Shown here one piece after another: positions 45,230 through 53,884 of a stretch of DNA of 64,000 bases. A model generated the notes under the pieces. It was given only the letters and a program-made list of their open reading frames with translations, did not search any database and was not told the DNA's origin. Position 1 is the first letter of the stretch, and each line of letters begins with the position of its first letter. Position numbers and translations under genes: made by a program. Source of the DNA: UBA2421 sp002343075 (GTDB lineage Bacteria; Planctomycetota; Phycisphaerae; Tepidisphaerales; Tepidisphaeraceae); NCBI GenBank assembly GCA_937982565.1, contig CALJLN010000010.1, positions 124,001-188,000 on the forward strand, given 5' to 3'.

Positions 45230-47053
45230 TTAGCGGGCGTCGGACGCCACCTCCCGATATTGCTGACGAAACGCCGCGGTCCATCGGCGCATGTATTGAA
45301 GTTGATCGACGTTCCGCCGGATGTCGGGCGCGGTCCGCCAGTTAAGCGGAATCTGCTCCGTTTGCTGGGTAGCGGCGCTAAACAGCTCCACCGTCGGCAG
45401 GCGCGACAGCGCCGCGCGCCCGGCGGGCGAAGGGTCGGCCATCACGCGCTTCCATGCTTCGCGCAGCTCTTCACCGCTATCGAGGCACATGGCTTTTACA
45501 AGGTCTCGCATCACGCTGAAGTGATCGCCTGTCCACCGGCGGTAGTATGTGAATTGCTTGGCCAGTTCGTAGGGATCGACCGAAGGATCGCCCAGATCGT
45601 CGGCGGCATGGGGGCGGTGTGCTTCGTAGCGCGCGTGCAGGGTCGGGTTTGGTGAGGGGTAAAAGTCGCGGCGGATTGGCAGACGGCGCAGTGCAAACTT
45701 TTCCGGGCCCCCCGGCGAGCCGGGCGTGTATGTCCAGAGTCGCTGACCCGGCTCGCTGAGCACAAACTCAATGAATCGCACCGCAGTCTCGCGATTTCGC
45801 GCGCCGCGCAGCAGCGAGATGGGATCGCAGCTCATGCTCGCCCCGCCGACCACGGTGGCGTAGATCATTCGATCTTCACCGCCCGGCCCGCGCGAGGTTT
45901 GCGCCTGATAGCGGCCATAAAAGTCGATAGCCATGCCGATGGCGGCATCGCCCATACTTACGTCGATCGGCACCTTGCTGGCAGAGTCCGTGAAATAGCG
46001 GGCGTTGGCACCAATTGCCTGCAGGAGTGCCATGCCATCTTCCCAGCCGCGCTCAAGATGGGCCTGATAGGCTTGCAGGTCATCGGGCACATCGCCACGG
46101 CGGTAGGCCCGGCCTCGCTCCTTCAATAACTCGTCAATCCGCTTCTCGTTGACGTCGATCTGCTCATCGGAATACCCGGCAGCGGCCACGGCTTCGTGCA
46201 TTTTCTTATGCACGATCATTTCAAATGCCTTTGCGATGGAGCCAGACTTAGTTGGATCGGCCACACCGACCTGCCCGAAAAAGACCGGATCGGCCAGATC
46301 ATCCCACCGCGTGGGTGCCGACTTGACACCGAGATCGCGCAGGCGGTCGAGGTTGTAGACCAGTCCGAATGTGCTGATGGCATTGCCGAACAGGTAGGGT
46401 CGTCGCCACACCTCACCGGACATGCTCGCCGGAATGAGCGGCACCGATTGCCCCCCGTCTTGCCCGCCGGCCTGCCCGTCAAGGGTCTCGTTGAAAAGCC
46501 CATCAGGCTCGGCCCCAGCTTCCCACGGCGGGACGGTGAAGCCGCGCGCGTAGGCGTTGTTATGATCAAACTCCCCCCCGCCAAAGAAGAGATCGACTTT
46601 TGCTGTGAACTGCGCGGGGTCGTCGACTGCCCGGAATGCTTCGTAGAGCGCCTTTTGCTGCTGCCAATTCTGCTCATCCGCGCCCGCCGGCGACTTGTCG
46701 AGGGGGAAGCGATCGTTGATCACCGCTTCCGATCCGCCGTCCGGCCAGTTCTGGCCCTTCTGCCGCCACCACGCCCGCGCCGCCGCCGCGTATTCACTCG
46801 ACAGGTAACGGCTGATCTCCGTCGTGCCGCCGATGTTGCGCCAGTCGATCTTCACTGGCTGGCCAAACTGCTGCTTGTGCCACTTGGAGAACGCTCGTTC
46901 AAACTCGTACCGGATTGCTTCGTTGTGCGGGGTGATGATGGTGATGACGGGGTCGCCGTCGCGCCAATCGGTGGCTTCTTCAGCCCGTCGAAAAATAAAC
47001 GGAAGCGCGATAACCGCTACCAGGGTGAGAATGATGAACGTGTTGCGGAACAT
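45230..47053 (-). CDS. Membrane-anchored extracellular solute-binding protein (family 1)
   Basis: The 607-residue product has an N-terminal hydrophobic anchor (about residues 4-21, no lipobox) and a large periplasmic binding-protein fold. Recognisable motifs are VITIITPHNEAIRYEFERAF, DLFFGGGEFD, STFGLVYNLDRL, GVADPTKSGSIAKAFEMI and MGDAAIGMAIDFYGRY. This fits the iron/spermidine-type family, but at over 600 residues it is much longer than the usual 330-400. The extra length lies in the first third and at the C-terminus. The ligand is unknown. Confidence 0.83.
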   Translation of the reverse strand: MFRNTFIILTLVAVIALPFIFRRAEEATDWRDGDPVITIITPHNEAIRYEFERAFSKWHKQQFGQPVKIDWRNIGGTTEISRYLSSEYAAAARAWWRQKGQNWPDGGSEAVINDRFPLDKSPAGADEQNWQQQKALYEAFRAVDDPAQFTAKVDLFFGGGEFDHNNAYARGFTVPPWEAGAEPDGLFNETLDGQAGGQDGGQSVPLIPASMSGEVWRRPYLFGNAISTFGLVYNLDRLRDLGVKSAPTRWDDLADPVFFGQVGVADPTKSGSIAKAFEMIVHKKMHEAVAAAGYSDEQIDVNEKRIDELLKERGRAYRRGDVPDDLQAYQAHLERGWEDGMALLQAIGANARYFTDSASKVPIDVSMGDAAIGMAIDFYGRYQAQTSRGPGGEDRMIYATVVGGASMSCDPISLLRGARNRETAVRFIEFVLSEPGQRLWTYTPGSPGGPEKFALRRLPIRRDFYPSPNPTLHARYEAHRPHAADDLGDPSVDPYELAKQFTYYRRWTGDHFSVMRDLVKAMCLDSGEELREAWKRVMADPSPAGRAALSRLPTVELFSAATQQTEQIPLNWRTAPDIRRNVDQLQYMRRWTAAFRQQYREVASDAR

Positions 47054-47056
47054 TGT

Positions 47057-48139
47057 TTAGTTCGCCAGCACAACCACGTCGGCGGGGTCAAACCACACGC
47101 TGGCCTGTTCGCGCGCACCGTCGCGCGCGACAATCTTCGGATTTAGCTCAAACACCCGCAGTTCCGTTCTGGCCTGCGAGGGAACACTCACCACATGCTG
47201 CGCCATCTCGCCGAGATAGATCGTGTCGTGCACGGTGCCATCAAACACATTGTCGGTGCCCGCGGGGGCGCCAATTCGGACGACTTCGGGACGAATCGAT
47301 ACGGTCACAGGCGCCCCAACTCCGTGCTGGGAGTCTTCACTTCGGGACAGGCTGACCACCGGGCCAACCGCTGTCTTCACGATGATTCGCGCGCCGTTCA
47401 CGCTCTCGACCACGCCGGGCAGAAAATTGGTCTCTCCCATGAAGTTTGCCACAAACATGTTCCTGGGCCGCAGATAAAGCTCCTGCGGCTGACCAACTTG
47501 CTCGATGGTTCCCATGTTAAGCACCGCCATCCGGTCGGCGATGCTCAGCGCCTCTTTCTGATCGTGGGTGACATAGATCGCTGTCAGGCCCGAAGCGCGA
47601 CAGATGCGCCGAATCTCACCGCGCATCTCCAGGCGCAGCTTGGCATCGAGGTTGCTTAGCGGTTCGTCGAGCAGGAGGCAGTCTGGTTTGACCACCAGCG
47701 CACGCGCCAGCGCCACGCGCTGCTGCTGCCCGCCGGAGAGTTCATTGGGCTTTCTTGCGGCATATGGCTGAAGCTGCACCAGCTCAATCACCTCGGCAAC
47801 ACGCCGTTCGGCCTCGGCCCGGTCTACTCTACGAATGTCCAATCCAAACCGAATGTTCTCTCGCACGTTCATGTGCGGCCACAGCGCATAGCTTTGGAAG
47901 CACATGACGGCATTTCGCTGCTCGGTTCCGAGATGAGTGACGTCGCGATCGTTAAAGTGGATTCGCCCCTCGGTCGGCGCGTGCAGGCCGGCGATCAGCC
48001 GCAGGAGCGTGCTCTTGCCACATCCGCTTGGCCCGAGCAGAAAAAACAGCTCGCCAGCGGCGATGGAGAGATTGATGCGGTCGAGCGCCGTCGTCGCCCC
48101 GAACCGCTTGGTGATGTTGACAAATTTAACCGCCGTCAT
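47057..48139 (-). CDS. ABC importer ATP-binding protein
   Basis: I place the start at the ATG at 48139 (MTAVKFVNITKRFG); the longer open frame to 48421 runs into the next gene. The 360-residue product has Walker A LLGPSGCGKST, the Q-loop in MCFQSYALWPHM, signature LSGGQQQRVALARAL, Walker B CLLLDEPLSNLD and the H-loop VTHDQ. They are followed by a C-terminal TOBE-type domain (about 245-350). It is the FbpC/PotA-type ATPase of the importer whose other parts follow within a few bases. Confidence 0.92.
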   Translation of the reverse strand: MTAVKFVNITKRFGATTALDRINLSIAAGELFFLLGPSGCGKSTLLRLIAGLHAPTEGRIHFNDRDVTHLGTEQRNAVMCFQSYALWPHMNVRENIRFGLDIRRVDRAEAERRVAEVIELVQLQPYAARKPNELSGGQQQRVALARALVVKPDCLLLDEPLSNLDAKLRLEMRGEIRRICRASGLTAIYVTHDQKEALSIADRMAVLNMGTIEQVGQPQELYLRPRNMFVANFMGETNFLPGVVESVNGARIIVKTAVGPVVSLSRSEDSQHGVGAPVTVSIRPEVVRIGAPAGTDNVFDGTVHDTIYLGEMAQHVVSVPSQARTELRVFELNPKIVARDGAREQASVWFDPADVVVLAN

Positions 48140-48240
48140 GTGGGCTGGGAGTATATTGAAAATTGTCGCGGGTGACACCAACCCGCCCCGCAGCCGACAC
48201 ACCGCCCGCTCACCAGCCACCGGCGTCGGGCGAGCGCAAG

Positions 48241-50370
48241 TCATTCGCCGCCCGGCGCGCGCGTTGGAGGTACGGCTGCCGGCAGCGTGGCGGGCACGGT
48301 AGCCGGCTGGCTCGCGGCAGCGACGCGGCGGGCCTGGGCTTCCTCCAGCATCCTCCTTGCAGCGGGGTGCGACGGCTCGGCTTGCAGGGTTTGGGTAAAC
48401 AGTTCGATCGCCTGATCCCACTGCTTCACCGCCATGTACATCGACCCGAGCATGAACGAGGCCTGCGCGTTCTCCGGGTGATCGCGGTGCAGCGCGCTGA
48501 ACAGTTGAAACGCCTCCTCAGGCTTTCCGTTGTCCGCGAGCCACATCGCGTAGTTCATGCGCACGTCAATTCGCCGGGGTGCCAGCTCGATGGCGCGGGC
48601 GTGATATTGCAACGCCAGGTCATCCTGTCGTTGCAGACGGAGAATGTCCCCCATGAGCGTCAACGCCTGCGGGTCATCAGGGGCAATCTCCATGGCCGTC
48701 TGCAGCAGTTGTGTCGCCTTGTTGTAATCGCCCTTGCGATAGGCAATCTGCCCGACGGCGATGAGGTGCATGGCATGTTTCGGGCGCGTGATGGTCTTGC
48801 CGGTGGCGCGCCGGTCGCGTTCGGCGTATTGCACATCAAGCTCCACTGCGAGATTCATCAGCCGTTCGGCCTCCGTGGCATTGCCGCGCTCTTCGGCCAC
48901 CCGGCCGAGATTGAACATCGGATCAGAAAAGTCCTTCTTGATTGACAGCGCACGCTCAAACGACTGCTCGGCCGCTGCGAGGTTGTTGGTTTGCAGATAG
49001 TATGTGCCGAGATTGTTGTGGGCCATCCACGCGTTGGGGCTTTTGCGGATGGTATCAGTCCACAGCGCCTCAGGCCCCTTGTAAATCGCGGCCTGCCGAA
49101 ACGACAGCACGCCGAGCACCACGCACAACACGCCCCCGGCCGCCACGCTGAACGGTGCGGGCCACCGCCGCGCAAGCAATGTAAGCCCGGCGGAGATTGC
49201 CACGATGAGTCCCAGGCTCGCGAGATAGACGAAGTGGTCGGCAACGAATGCGTAGCGCATCGGGAAGTAGTTGAAGAACCCCAACGCCGGCAGAATCGTC
49301 CCGCCGTAGAAGAGCAGTGCGATGAGTGGCCCGTCGCCCCACTTCTTTCGCTGCGCCAGCGCCGCGCAAACCACCGCAACCGCCGACACCGGCCAAAGCC
49401 ACACCAGCACGCGCGCCGGTTCGATCGGCCATTTGTCATAGATGAAGGCGAGGTTAACCGGCCACAACAGCTTGCCGACGTAAAACCAAGCCGCCTGCCC
49501 CGCGATGATCATGCGCTCGGCGAATGAGTAGCTCCATTCGTGCCCCACCGCGCCGACCACCTGCCGCTCCATCGCGCTCGTCAGAACCGACATGCCCAGC
49601 CCAAGCACAAAAAACGGAATGAGCGGCACCATATCGCGGCGCAGGTCGATCTGCCGTCGTTTCAGCCAAACCAGCAGCAAAATCGCCGCAGGAAGCGTTG
49701 CGGTGACGGACTTGCTCAGCAACGCAAACAGGAACAGCAGCAACGCCAGCGCATAGACCTTCCGCGGCTCGGCGGGCAATTCCATGCGGTAGCCGGGATC
49801 GTCTCCGTCTGCAGTCAACTCGACCTGCGATGGCACAAATCCGTCCAGCTTCGCGTACCGCAGGTAAACCAGGAGCGACAGCATGTAGAACAGCCCCGAA
49901 AGCACATTTTTTCGCTCGGTGATCCATGCGACCGACTCAACGTGCACCGGATGCAGCGCAAAGGCGAACGCTGCCAGCGCGGCGCCAGGAATCTGAAGCC
50001 GGCGTAGCACGACAAAGAGGGTCCAAGCCAGCGCCGCGTGCAGGATGAGGTTCGTCAGGTGGTATCCGACCGGGTTGAGGCCCCAGATGCGGTAGTCGAT
50101 CCAGAGACTCGTAAACGTCATCGGATAGTACTGCGGTGCCGCGTAATCGCTGAGGTTGGGAAAGATCCCCAGCCATATCTGCTGTATCCCGGCGTGCGTC
50201 CGGAGGGCCAGGTTGTTTACGACATAGTAATCGTCATCCCAAATGAACGCCCCTTTGATGGCGGGCGAATAAGCGATCAGAACAGCAATCAAGAGTGCGA
50301 TGGGCACGAGAACCGCCACCCACTTCGCTTTGGGCGGCGCTACCGGTTGTGCGGATTGTTCGGTCTGCAT
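48241..50370 (-). CDS. TMTC-like multi-pass membrane protein with C-terminal TPRs
   Basis: About 709 residues from the ATG at 50370 (an ATG at 50400 and a longer open frame exist). The N-terminal two thirds hold about ten membrane helices with the GT-C/PMT-like pattern: FIWDDDYYVVNN with its Asp pair, NPVGYHLTNLILHAALA, FALHPVHVESVAWITERKNVLSGLFYMLSLLVYLRY, and the DUF1736-like region. Five to six TPR units (about 510-680) follow, then an Ala/Pro tail. Animal TMTC proteins with this layout are O-mannosyltransferases; a protein-glycosylating role here is inferred. Confidence 0.83.
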   Translation of the reverse strand: MQTEQSAQPVAPPKAKWVAVLVPIALLIAVLIAYSPAIKGAFIWDDDYYVVNNLALRTHAGIQQIWLGIFPNLSDYAAPQYYPMTFTSLWIDYRIWGLNPVGYHLTNLILHAALAWTLFVVLRRLQIPGAALAAFAFALHPVHVESVAWITERKNVLSGLFYMLSLLVYLRYAKLDGFVPSQVELTADGDDPGYRMELPAEPRKVYALALLLFLFALLSKSVTATLPAAILLLVWLKRRQIDLRRDMVPLIPFFVLGLGMSVLTSAMERQVVGAVGHEWSYSFAERMIIAGQAAWFYVGKLLWPVNLAFIYDKWPIEPARVLVWLWPVSAVAVVCAALAQRKKWGDGPLIALLFYGGTILPALGFFNYFPMRYAFVADHFVYLASLGLIVAISAGLTLLARRWPAPFSVAAGGVLCVVLGVLSFRQAAIYKGPEALWTDTIRKSPNAWMAHNNLGTYYLQTNNLAAAEQSFERALSIKKDFSDPMFNLGRVAEERGNATEAERLMNLAVELDVQYAERDRRATGKTITRPKHAMHLIAVGQIAYRKGDYNKATQLLQTAMEIAPDDPQALTLMGDILRLQRQDDLALQYHARAIELAPRRIDVRMNYAMWLADNGKPEEAFQLFSALHRDHPENAQASFMLGSMYMAVKQWDQAIELFTQTLQAEPSHPAARRMLEEAQARRVAAASQPATVPATLPAAVPPTRAPGGE

Positions 50371-50560
50371 GGACTTGCAAATGGTAACGCTAGAACGCAT
50401 CGAAGTCGCGTCTGCGGGCGATATCGAAGGCGGGGAGAATTTTGCTTGACGCGCGTGTGATCGATGCCGTAGAAATGATGGATCAAGTCTGCGCCGCTGT
50501 CCGGCCCCTGCGCGAACGCACACATCGGGGCACCCGGCGGACGAAATTGGGAGAAAATGC

Positions 50561-51190
50561 ATGTCCATCGGATCAGATTCTCATCGTGCTTTGCCAGCTT
50601 CCTCGCCGTCACTCCGCTCATATGTTGCAGTCGCCGGCAGCCTGCTGGCCGGTTCGACCGCAACGCACGCGGCGATCGAGTACAGCGGCCCACAAAACCT
50701 TGAGGTCTTTCAGGGAAACTCGCTGCAGATCGATATCGACTTCGACGGTTTCTTCGACGCCAGGTTTAAGAACTACATCTTCGGCGGTGGCAACTATATG
50801 GGCGGCACAGTCAATTTCGCCCCCGGCCAGTTCGTCGGTTTCACCAGTGGCCTGGCTTACGTCAGCAATCTCGCCCCCGGTTCGATCATCGGCCCCGGCA
50901 GCGTCGGCCCGACCTTCTTCGGCTCGATGGCATATGGTGCCGCCAACCCCAATGCACAGTTCAACAACGCAACCGACGCATTCCTCGGCATGTCGTTCCC
51001 TTCAGGTCCAGATACGTTCTACGGCTGGGTGCGCGTCAGCATCAACCAGCCCGCTGGTACCTTCTTCATCAAGGACTGGGCCTACGATAACGAAGGTGCC
51101 GCCATTGCTGCCGGCGCGGTGCCGGAACCTGCGTCGCTCGGGCTACTCGCCCTCGGCGCGGCAGGTTTGGCCGCGTATCGTCGGCGGTAA
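50561..51190 (+). CDS. PEP-CTERM surface protein
   Basis: The 209-residue product follows a GGGAG ribosome-binding site. It has an N-terminal signal region (about 1-37, ending ATHA) and a beta-rich body with FFGSMAYGAANPNAQFN and FYGWVRVSINQP. The last 23 residues are a textbook PEP-CTERM tail (VPEPASLGLLALGAAGLAAYRRR). Exosortase would cleave it and attach the protein at the surface. The stop codon overlaps the next start (TAATG), indicating coupling to the phosphodiesterase gene. Confidence 0.88.
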   Translation: MSIGSDSHRALPASSPSLRSYVAVAGSLLAGSTATHAAIEYSGPQNLEVFQGNSLQIDIDFDGFFDARFKNYIFGGGNYMGGTVNFAPGQFVGFTSGLAYVSNLAPGSIIGPGSVGPTFFGSMAYGAANPNAQFNNATDAFLGMSFPSGPDTFYGWVRVSINQPAGTFFIKDWAYDNEGAAIAAGAVPEPASLGLLALGAAGLAAYRRR

Positions 51191-53160
51191 TGAAGCCCTT
51201 GGCCAAGACCCTCCTCATCGGCTGGGATGCCGCCGATTGGCGGTTCATCAACCCTTTGATCGACCGCGGACTGATGCCCACACTCGCATCGCTCCGCGGT
51301 CGATCGGCATTTGGCAACCTCTCTACGCTTCAGCCGGCGCTCTCGCCCATGCTCTGGACCAGCATTGCCACCGGACATCGCGCCAGCCAGCACGGCATCC
51401 TTGGATTTGTCGAACCAATGCCTGACGGGCAGGGTGTGCGACCCTCGTCGAGCACCAGCCGACGCCGCCCCGCTCTTTGGAACATGGCCGACGCTGCCGG
51501 ACTGACGAGTCATGTCGTCGGCTGGTATGCAACCCACCCCGCCGAGCCGACCCGCGGCTGCGTGGTCAGCAATCAGTTCGAGATTCCCACCTCGCCGCAC
51601 GGCCAAAGCTGGCCGGTTCCACCCGGTTCGGTCGCCCCGGCCTCGCTCGCCGCCGAGTTCGCTTCACTGCGCATTCACCCGCGCGAGATCACGCCCGAAG
51701 CACTGCTGCCTTTCGTGCCGCCACTCGCCAATGCCACTCATGTCGCCGACCCGCTGCTTGGTAAGTTGCGATGCCTGATCGCACAGACCGCCTCCATCCA
51801 TGCTGTCGCCACGCACCTGATCGAACACACTCCGTGGGACTTGTGTTGTGTCTACTACGAGGGCATCGATCGCTTCGGCCACGAGTTCATGCAGTTTCAC
51901 CCACCCCGGATGCCCGGCACAACCGATGAGCAGTTTGAGCGATACCAACACGTCATGACCGGCTGCTATCGCTGGTTTGACATGATCCTCGATCGCTTAA
52001 TCGAACTGGCCGGAGCCGACACCAACATTGTCCTCATCAGCGATCACGGCTACTTCCACGACACCCGGCGGCCGCGCGTCGAGGCCGATCCGCAGTCGTG
52101 GCATCGGTCGCACGGCATTGCCGTCGTCGCCGGGCCGGGCGTCCGCGCCGGCGAACGACTCTTCGGCGGAACCCTCCTCGACGTCGCACCCACCGTCCTT
52201 GCACTGCTCGGACTCCCCGCCGGCGACGATATGCCCGGTCGCGCCTGGACCGAGGCGCTGACCGCTTCACCCCCAGCGCGCATCGCGAGCTGGAACGATC
52301 GAGTCGCCCCCTCCGATTCTCCGCCCGGCGCGACCGATCCTTCACAAGACCCTGCTGCCCTGCTCGCTTCCCTGCAGCAGCTTGCCGAGTTGGGGTATGT
52401 CGATTCTGAAGCCATCTCAGGCCCCAGGGCAGCGGCCAAGGCGGCGGAGTTGCGCCAGTACAACCTTGCCATCTCGCTCCTCGACGAGCAGCGCCCCGCC
52501 GAGGCTGCGGAGATTCTTCGCGCGCTTCACGAGCAACATCCGGGCGATCCGGGACTGACCTGCCAGCTGGCGCTCGCCCTCGCCGCCTCCGGCGATCATG
52601 TCGCCGCCAGCGCCGCAGCCGAGCCGTTGCGGCATCACACCCCGATTCATCCGCGTGCTCATCTACTGCTCGGCTCGCTCGCACTTTCCGCCGGCGATGC
52701 CACCCAGGCCGAGACGCACTTCGATGCCGTCGCCCGCGCTGAAGTGGTGCATCCTGACCTGCACTGTCGGCTTGGGCAGGTCTATCTCACTGCCCGTCGA
52801 TTCGACGATGCCACCCGCGCCTTCGCCGAGTGCGTTCGGCTCGATCCCGATCACGCCGTCGGCCTCGACGGTGCCGCGGAGGCTGCCATCGGCCGCCACG
52901 ACTACCACGCCGCCAGGCAGTTCGCGCTGGCGGCCATCGCATCGGTGCAACACCTGCCGAGGGCGCACTACCATCTCGCTGTCGCGCTCCGCGCCACCGG
53001 CAACGACCCCGACGCCCTCACCGCCGCCGCCGTCTGCGTCCGACTCGCCCCCGCCCATCGCGCGGCGCGCGAACTGCTCGCCAGCCTGCTACAACAAGCC
53101 GGCCGGGAAACCGAGGCCGCCGTCCACCGCATCGCCGTGCAGAAGTTAAAAAAAACCTGA
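51190..53160 (+). CDS. Type I phosphodiesterase/alkaline-phosphatase-fold protein with TPR tail
   Basis: The 656-residue product joins an N-terminal phosphodiesterase/nucleotide-pyrophosphatase domain (about residues 1-360) to TPRs (about 430-650). Metal-site motifs are visible: LLIGWDAADW, MLWTSIATGHRASQHGI, YYEGIDRFGHEF and LISDHGYFHD. There is no signal peptide, so the enzyme appears cytoplasmic. Its start overlaps the stop of a PEP-CTERM gene, an unusual pairing. The substrate is unknown; phosphate ester, sulfate ester or phospholipid head group are all possible for the superfamily. Confidence 0.82.
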   Translation: MKPLAKTLLIGWDAADWRFINPLIDRGLMPTLASLRGRSAFGNLSTLQPALSPMLWTSIATGHRASQHGILGFVEPMPDGQGVRPSSSTSRRRPALWNMADAAGLTSHVVGWYATHPAEPTRGCVVSNQFEIPTSPHGQSWPVPPGSVAPASLAAEFASLRIHPREITPEALLPFVPPLANATHVADPLLGKLRCLIAQTASIHAVATHLIEHTPWDLCCVYYEGIDRFGHEFMQFHPPRMPGTTDEQFERYQHVMTGCYRWFDMILDRLIELAGADTNIVLISDHGYFHDTRRPRVEADPQSWHRSHGIAVVAGPGVRAGERLFGGTLLDVAPTVLALLGLPAGDDMPGRAWTEALTASPPARIASWNDRVAPSDSPPGATDPSQDPAALLASLQQLAELGYVDSEAISGPRAAAKAAELRQYNLAISLLDEQRPAEAAEILRALHEQHPGDPGLTCQLALALAASGDHVAASAAAEPLRHHTPIHPRAHLLLGSLALSAGDATQAETHFDAVARAEVVHPDLHCRLGQVYLTARRFDDATRAFAECVRLDPDHAVGLDGAAEAAIGRHDYHAARQFALAAIASVQHLPRAHYHLAVALRATGNDPDALTAAAVCVRLAPAHRAARELLASLLQQAGRETEAAVHRIAVQKLKKT

Positions 53161-53352
53161 AATTCCGAAGCGTCGCAAGCGCCAGAAGCCCGACCACACG
53201 CTGAATCCGAAACACATTGACATGCGAGACCCGGCGCCCCGGGGCATAAAAAAAGATGTTTGCAACCCGCCCAGGCCGCACTCTCTCAACGCAAGCCTTT
53301 CTAAGACCAGTAGTTACGTCCGATTGCCCGCCGAATCGTGGCACAAAAAACC

Positions 53353-53445
53353 GGGTCCCAACAGGGTCCCAACCGGGTCCCGGGTGGTTCCGAAAGGGTC
53401 CCGATTGATCCTAAACGGGTCCCAATCAAGCCGAGACCGGGTCCC
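53353..53445. repeat. Helically phased GGGTCCC repeats
   Basis: Six exact GGGTCCC heptamers start at 53353, 53364, 53375, 53396, 53417 and 53439, so spacings are 11, 11, 21, 21 and 22 bp, multiples of one helical turn. Degenerate copies fill some of the gaps. The near-palindromic words all lie on one face of the helix. Apart from this array, 53161-53559 shows no gene. Confidence 0.6.
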
Positions 53446-53559
53446 ATCCGCCGCCGGTAGCCGTTCGCATCCTGTCCGCGATCGTCCATCCACTTATACC
53501 CCCCAAGTTGCGCCAGCCGAGCGCGCCCAGCGCAGCGCGCCCACCCACACCTGCTGCTT

Positions 53560-53654
53560 GAGCACATAGCTGCTGCCGTTGCGGGTTTCGATCGAGCTGT
53601 CGCCGTCGTGGTAGAACGCGTCGGTCGCTCGAAGGCGGACAACGGGTGAGACCT
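53560..53654 (-). pseudogene. RHS core fragment downstream of the orphan cassette
   Basis: Between a TAG at 53653-53655 and about 53560 the minus strand reads LRATDAFYHDGDSSIETRN then SYVLKQQVW. This is the stretch found in RHS-repeat proteins shortly before the conserved core. It has no start and soon loses similarity. It belongs upstream of the core in an intact RHS gene but here lies downstream of the toxin-like tip, so it is a displaced scrap. Confidence 0.7.
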
Positions 53655-53662
53655 AGAATTCT

Positions 53663-53836
53663 CTACGGCGAACGCCGAAAGGTTGATAGCGTCAGCATGG
53701 CAATGCCTGCTACCAGCAGCAGAGCGCCAGAGACTGTTTGAATTGGCAACCCTGACGACGGTGCGACAAGCAACAGTAAGGCACCTCCAACTCCTACCAA
53801 GGTGCCAATCACCGATAATGCTTTACGAGTTGCCAT
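53663..53836 (-). CDS. 57-residue two-helix membrane protein, candidate immunity protein
   Basis: The short frame starts MATRKALSVIGTLVGVGG at 53836 and ends TLSTFRRSP at 53665-53663. It has two hydrophobic helices (about residues 7-27 and 31-51) with a short loop between, and Arg-rich ends. A GAGG lies about 12 bp upstream of the ATG. It begins 48 bp after the stop of the RHS tip on the same strand, where cognate immunity genes sit. Codon use (GTA, TTA, TTG, CAA) is more AT-rich than in neighbouring genes, which fits acquired DNA. The immunity function is inferred from position and size only. Confidence 0.55.
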   Translation of the reverse strand: MATRKALSVIGTLVGVGGALLLLVAPSSGLPIQTVSGALLLVAGIAMLTLSTFRRSP

Positions 53837-53884
53837 CCAAGTAACCTCTGACTTGTTTAGACCGTTGAGTCATTCAGGTTTAAA

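Noticed and set aside
48140..48421. N-terminal extension of the ABC ATPase
   Set aside because: The extension is Arg/Pro-rich, runs into the end of the TMTC-like gene and precedes a standard ATPase start at 48139.
53353..53445. CRISPR array
   Set aside because: The repeats are 7 bp with helical spacing, far too short for CRISPR repeats and spacers.
53301..53642. 113-codon minus-strand frame over the GGGTCCC repeats
   Set aside because: It is in a different frame from the visible RHS similarity and is produced by repeats and GC-rich sequence.
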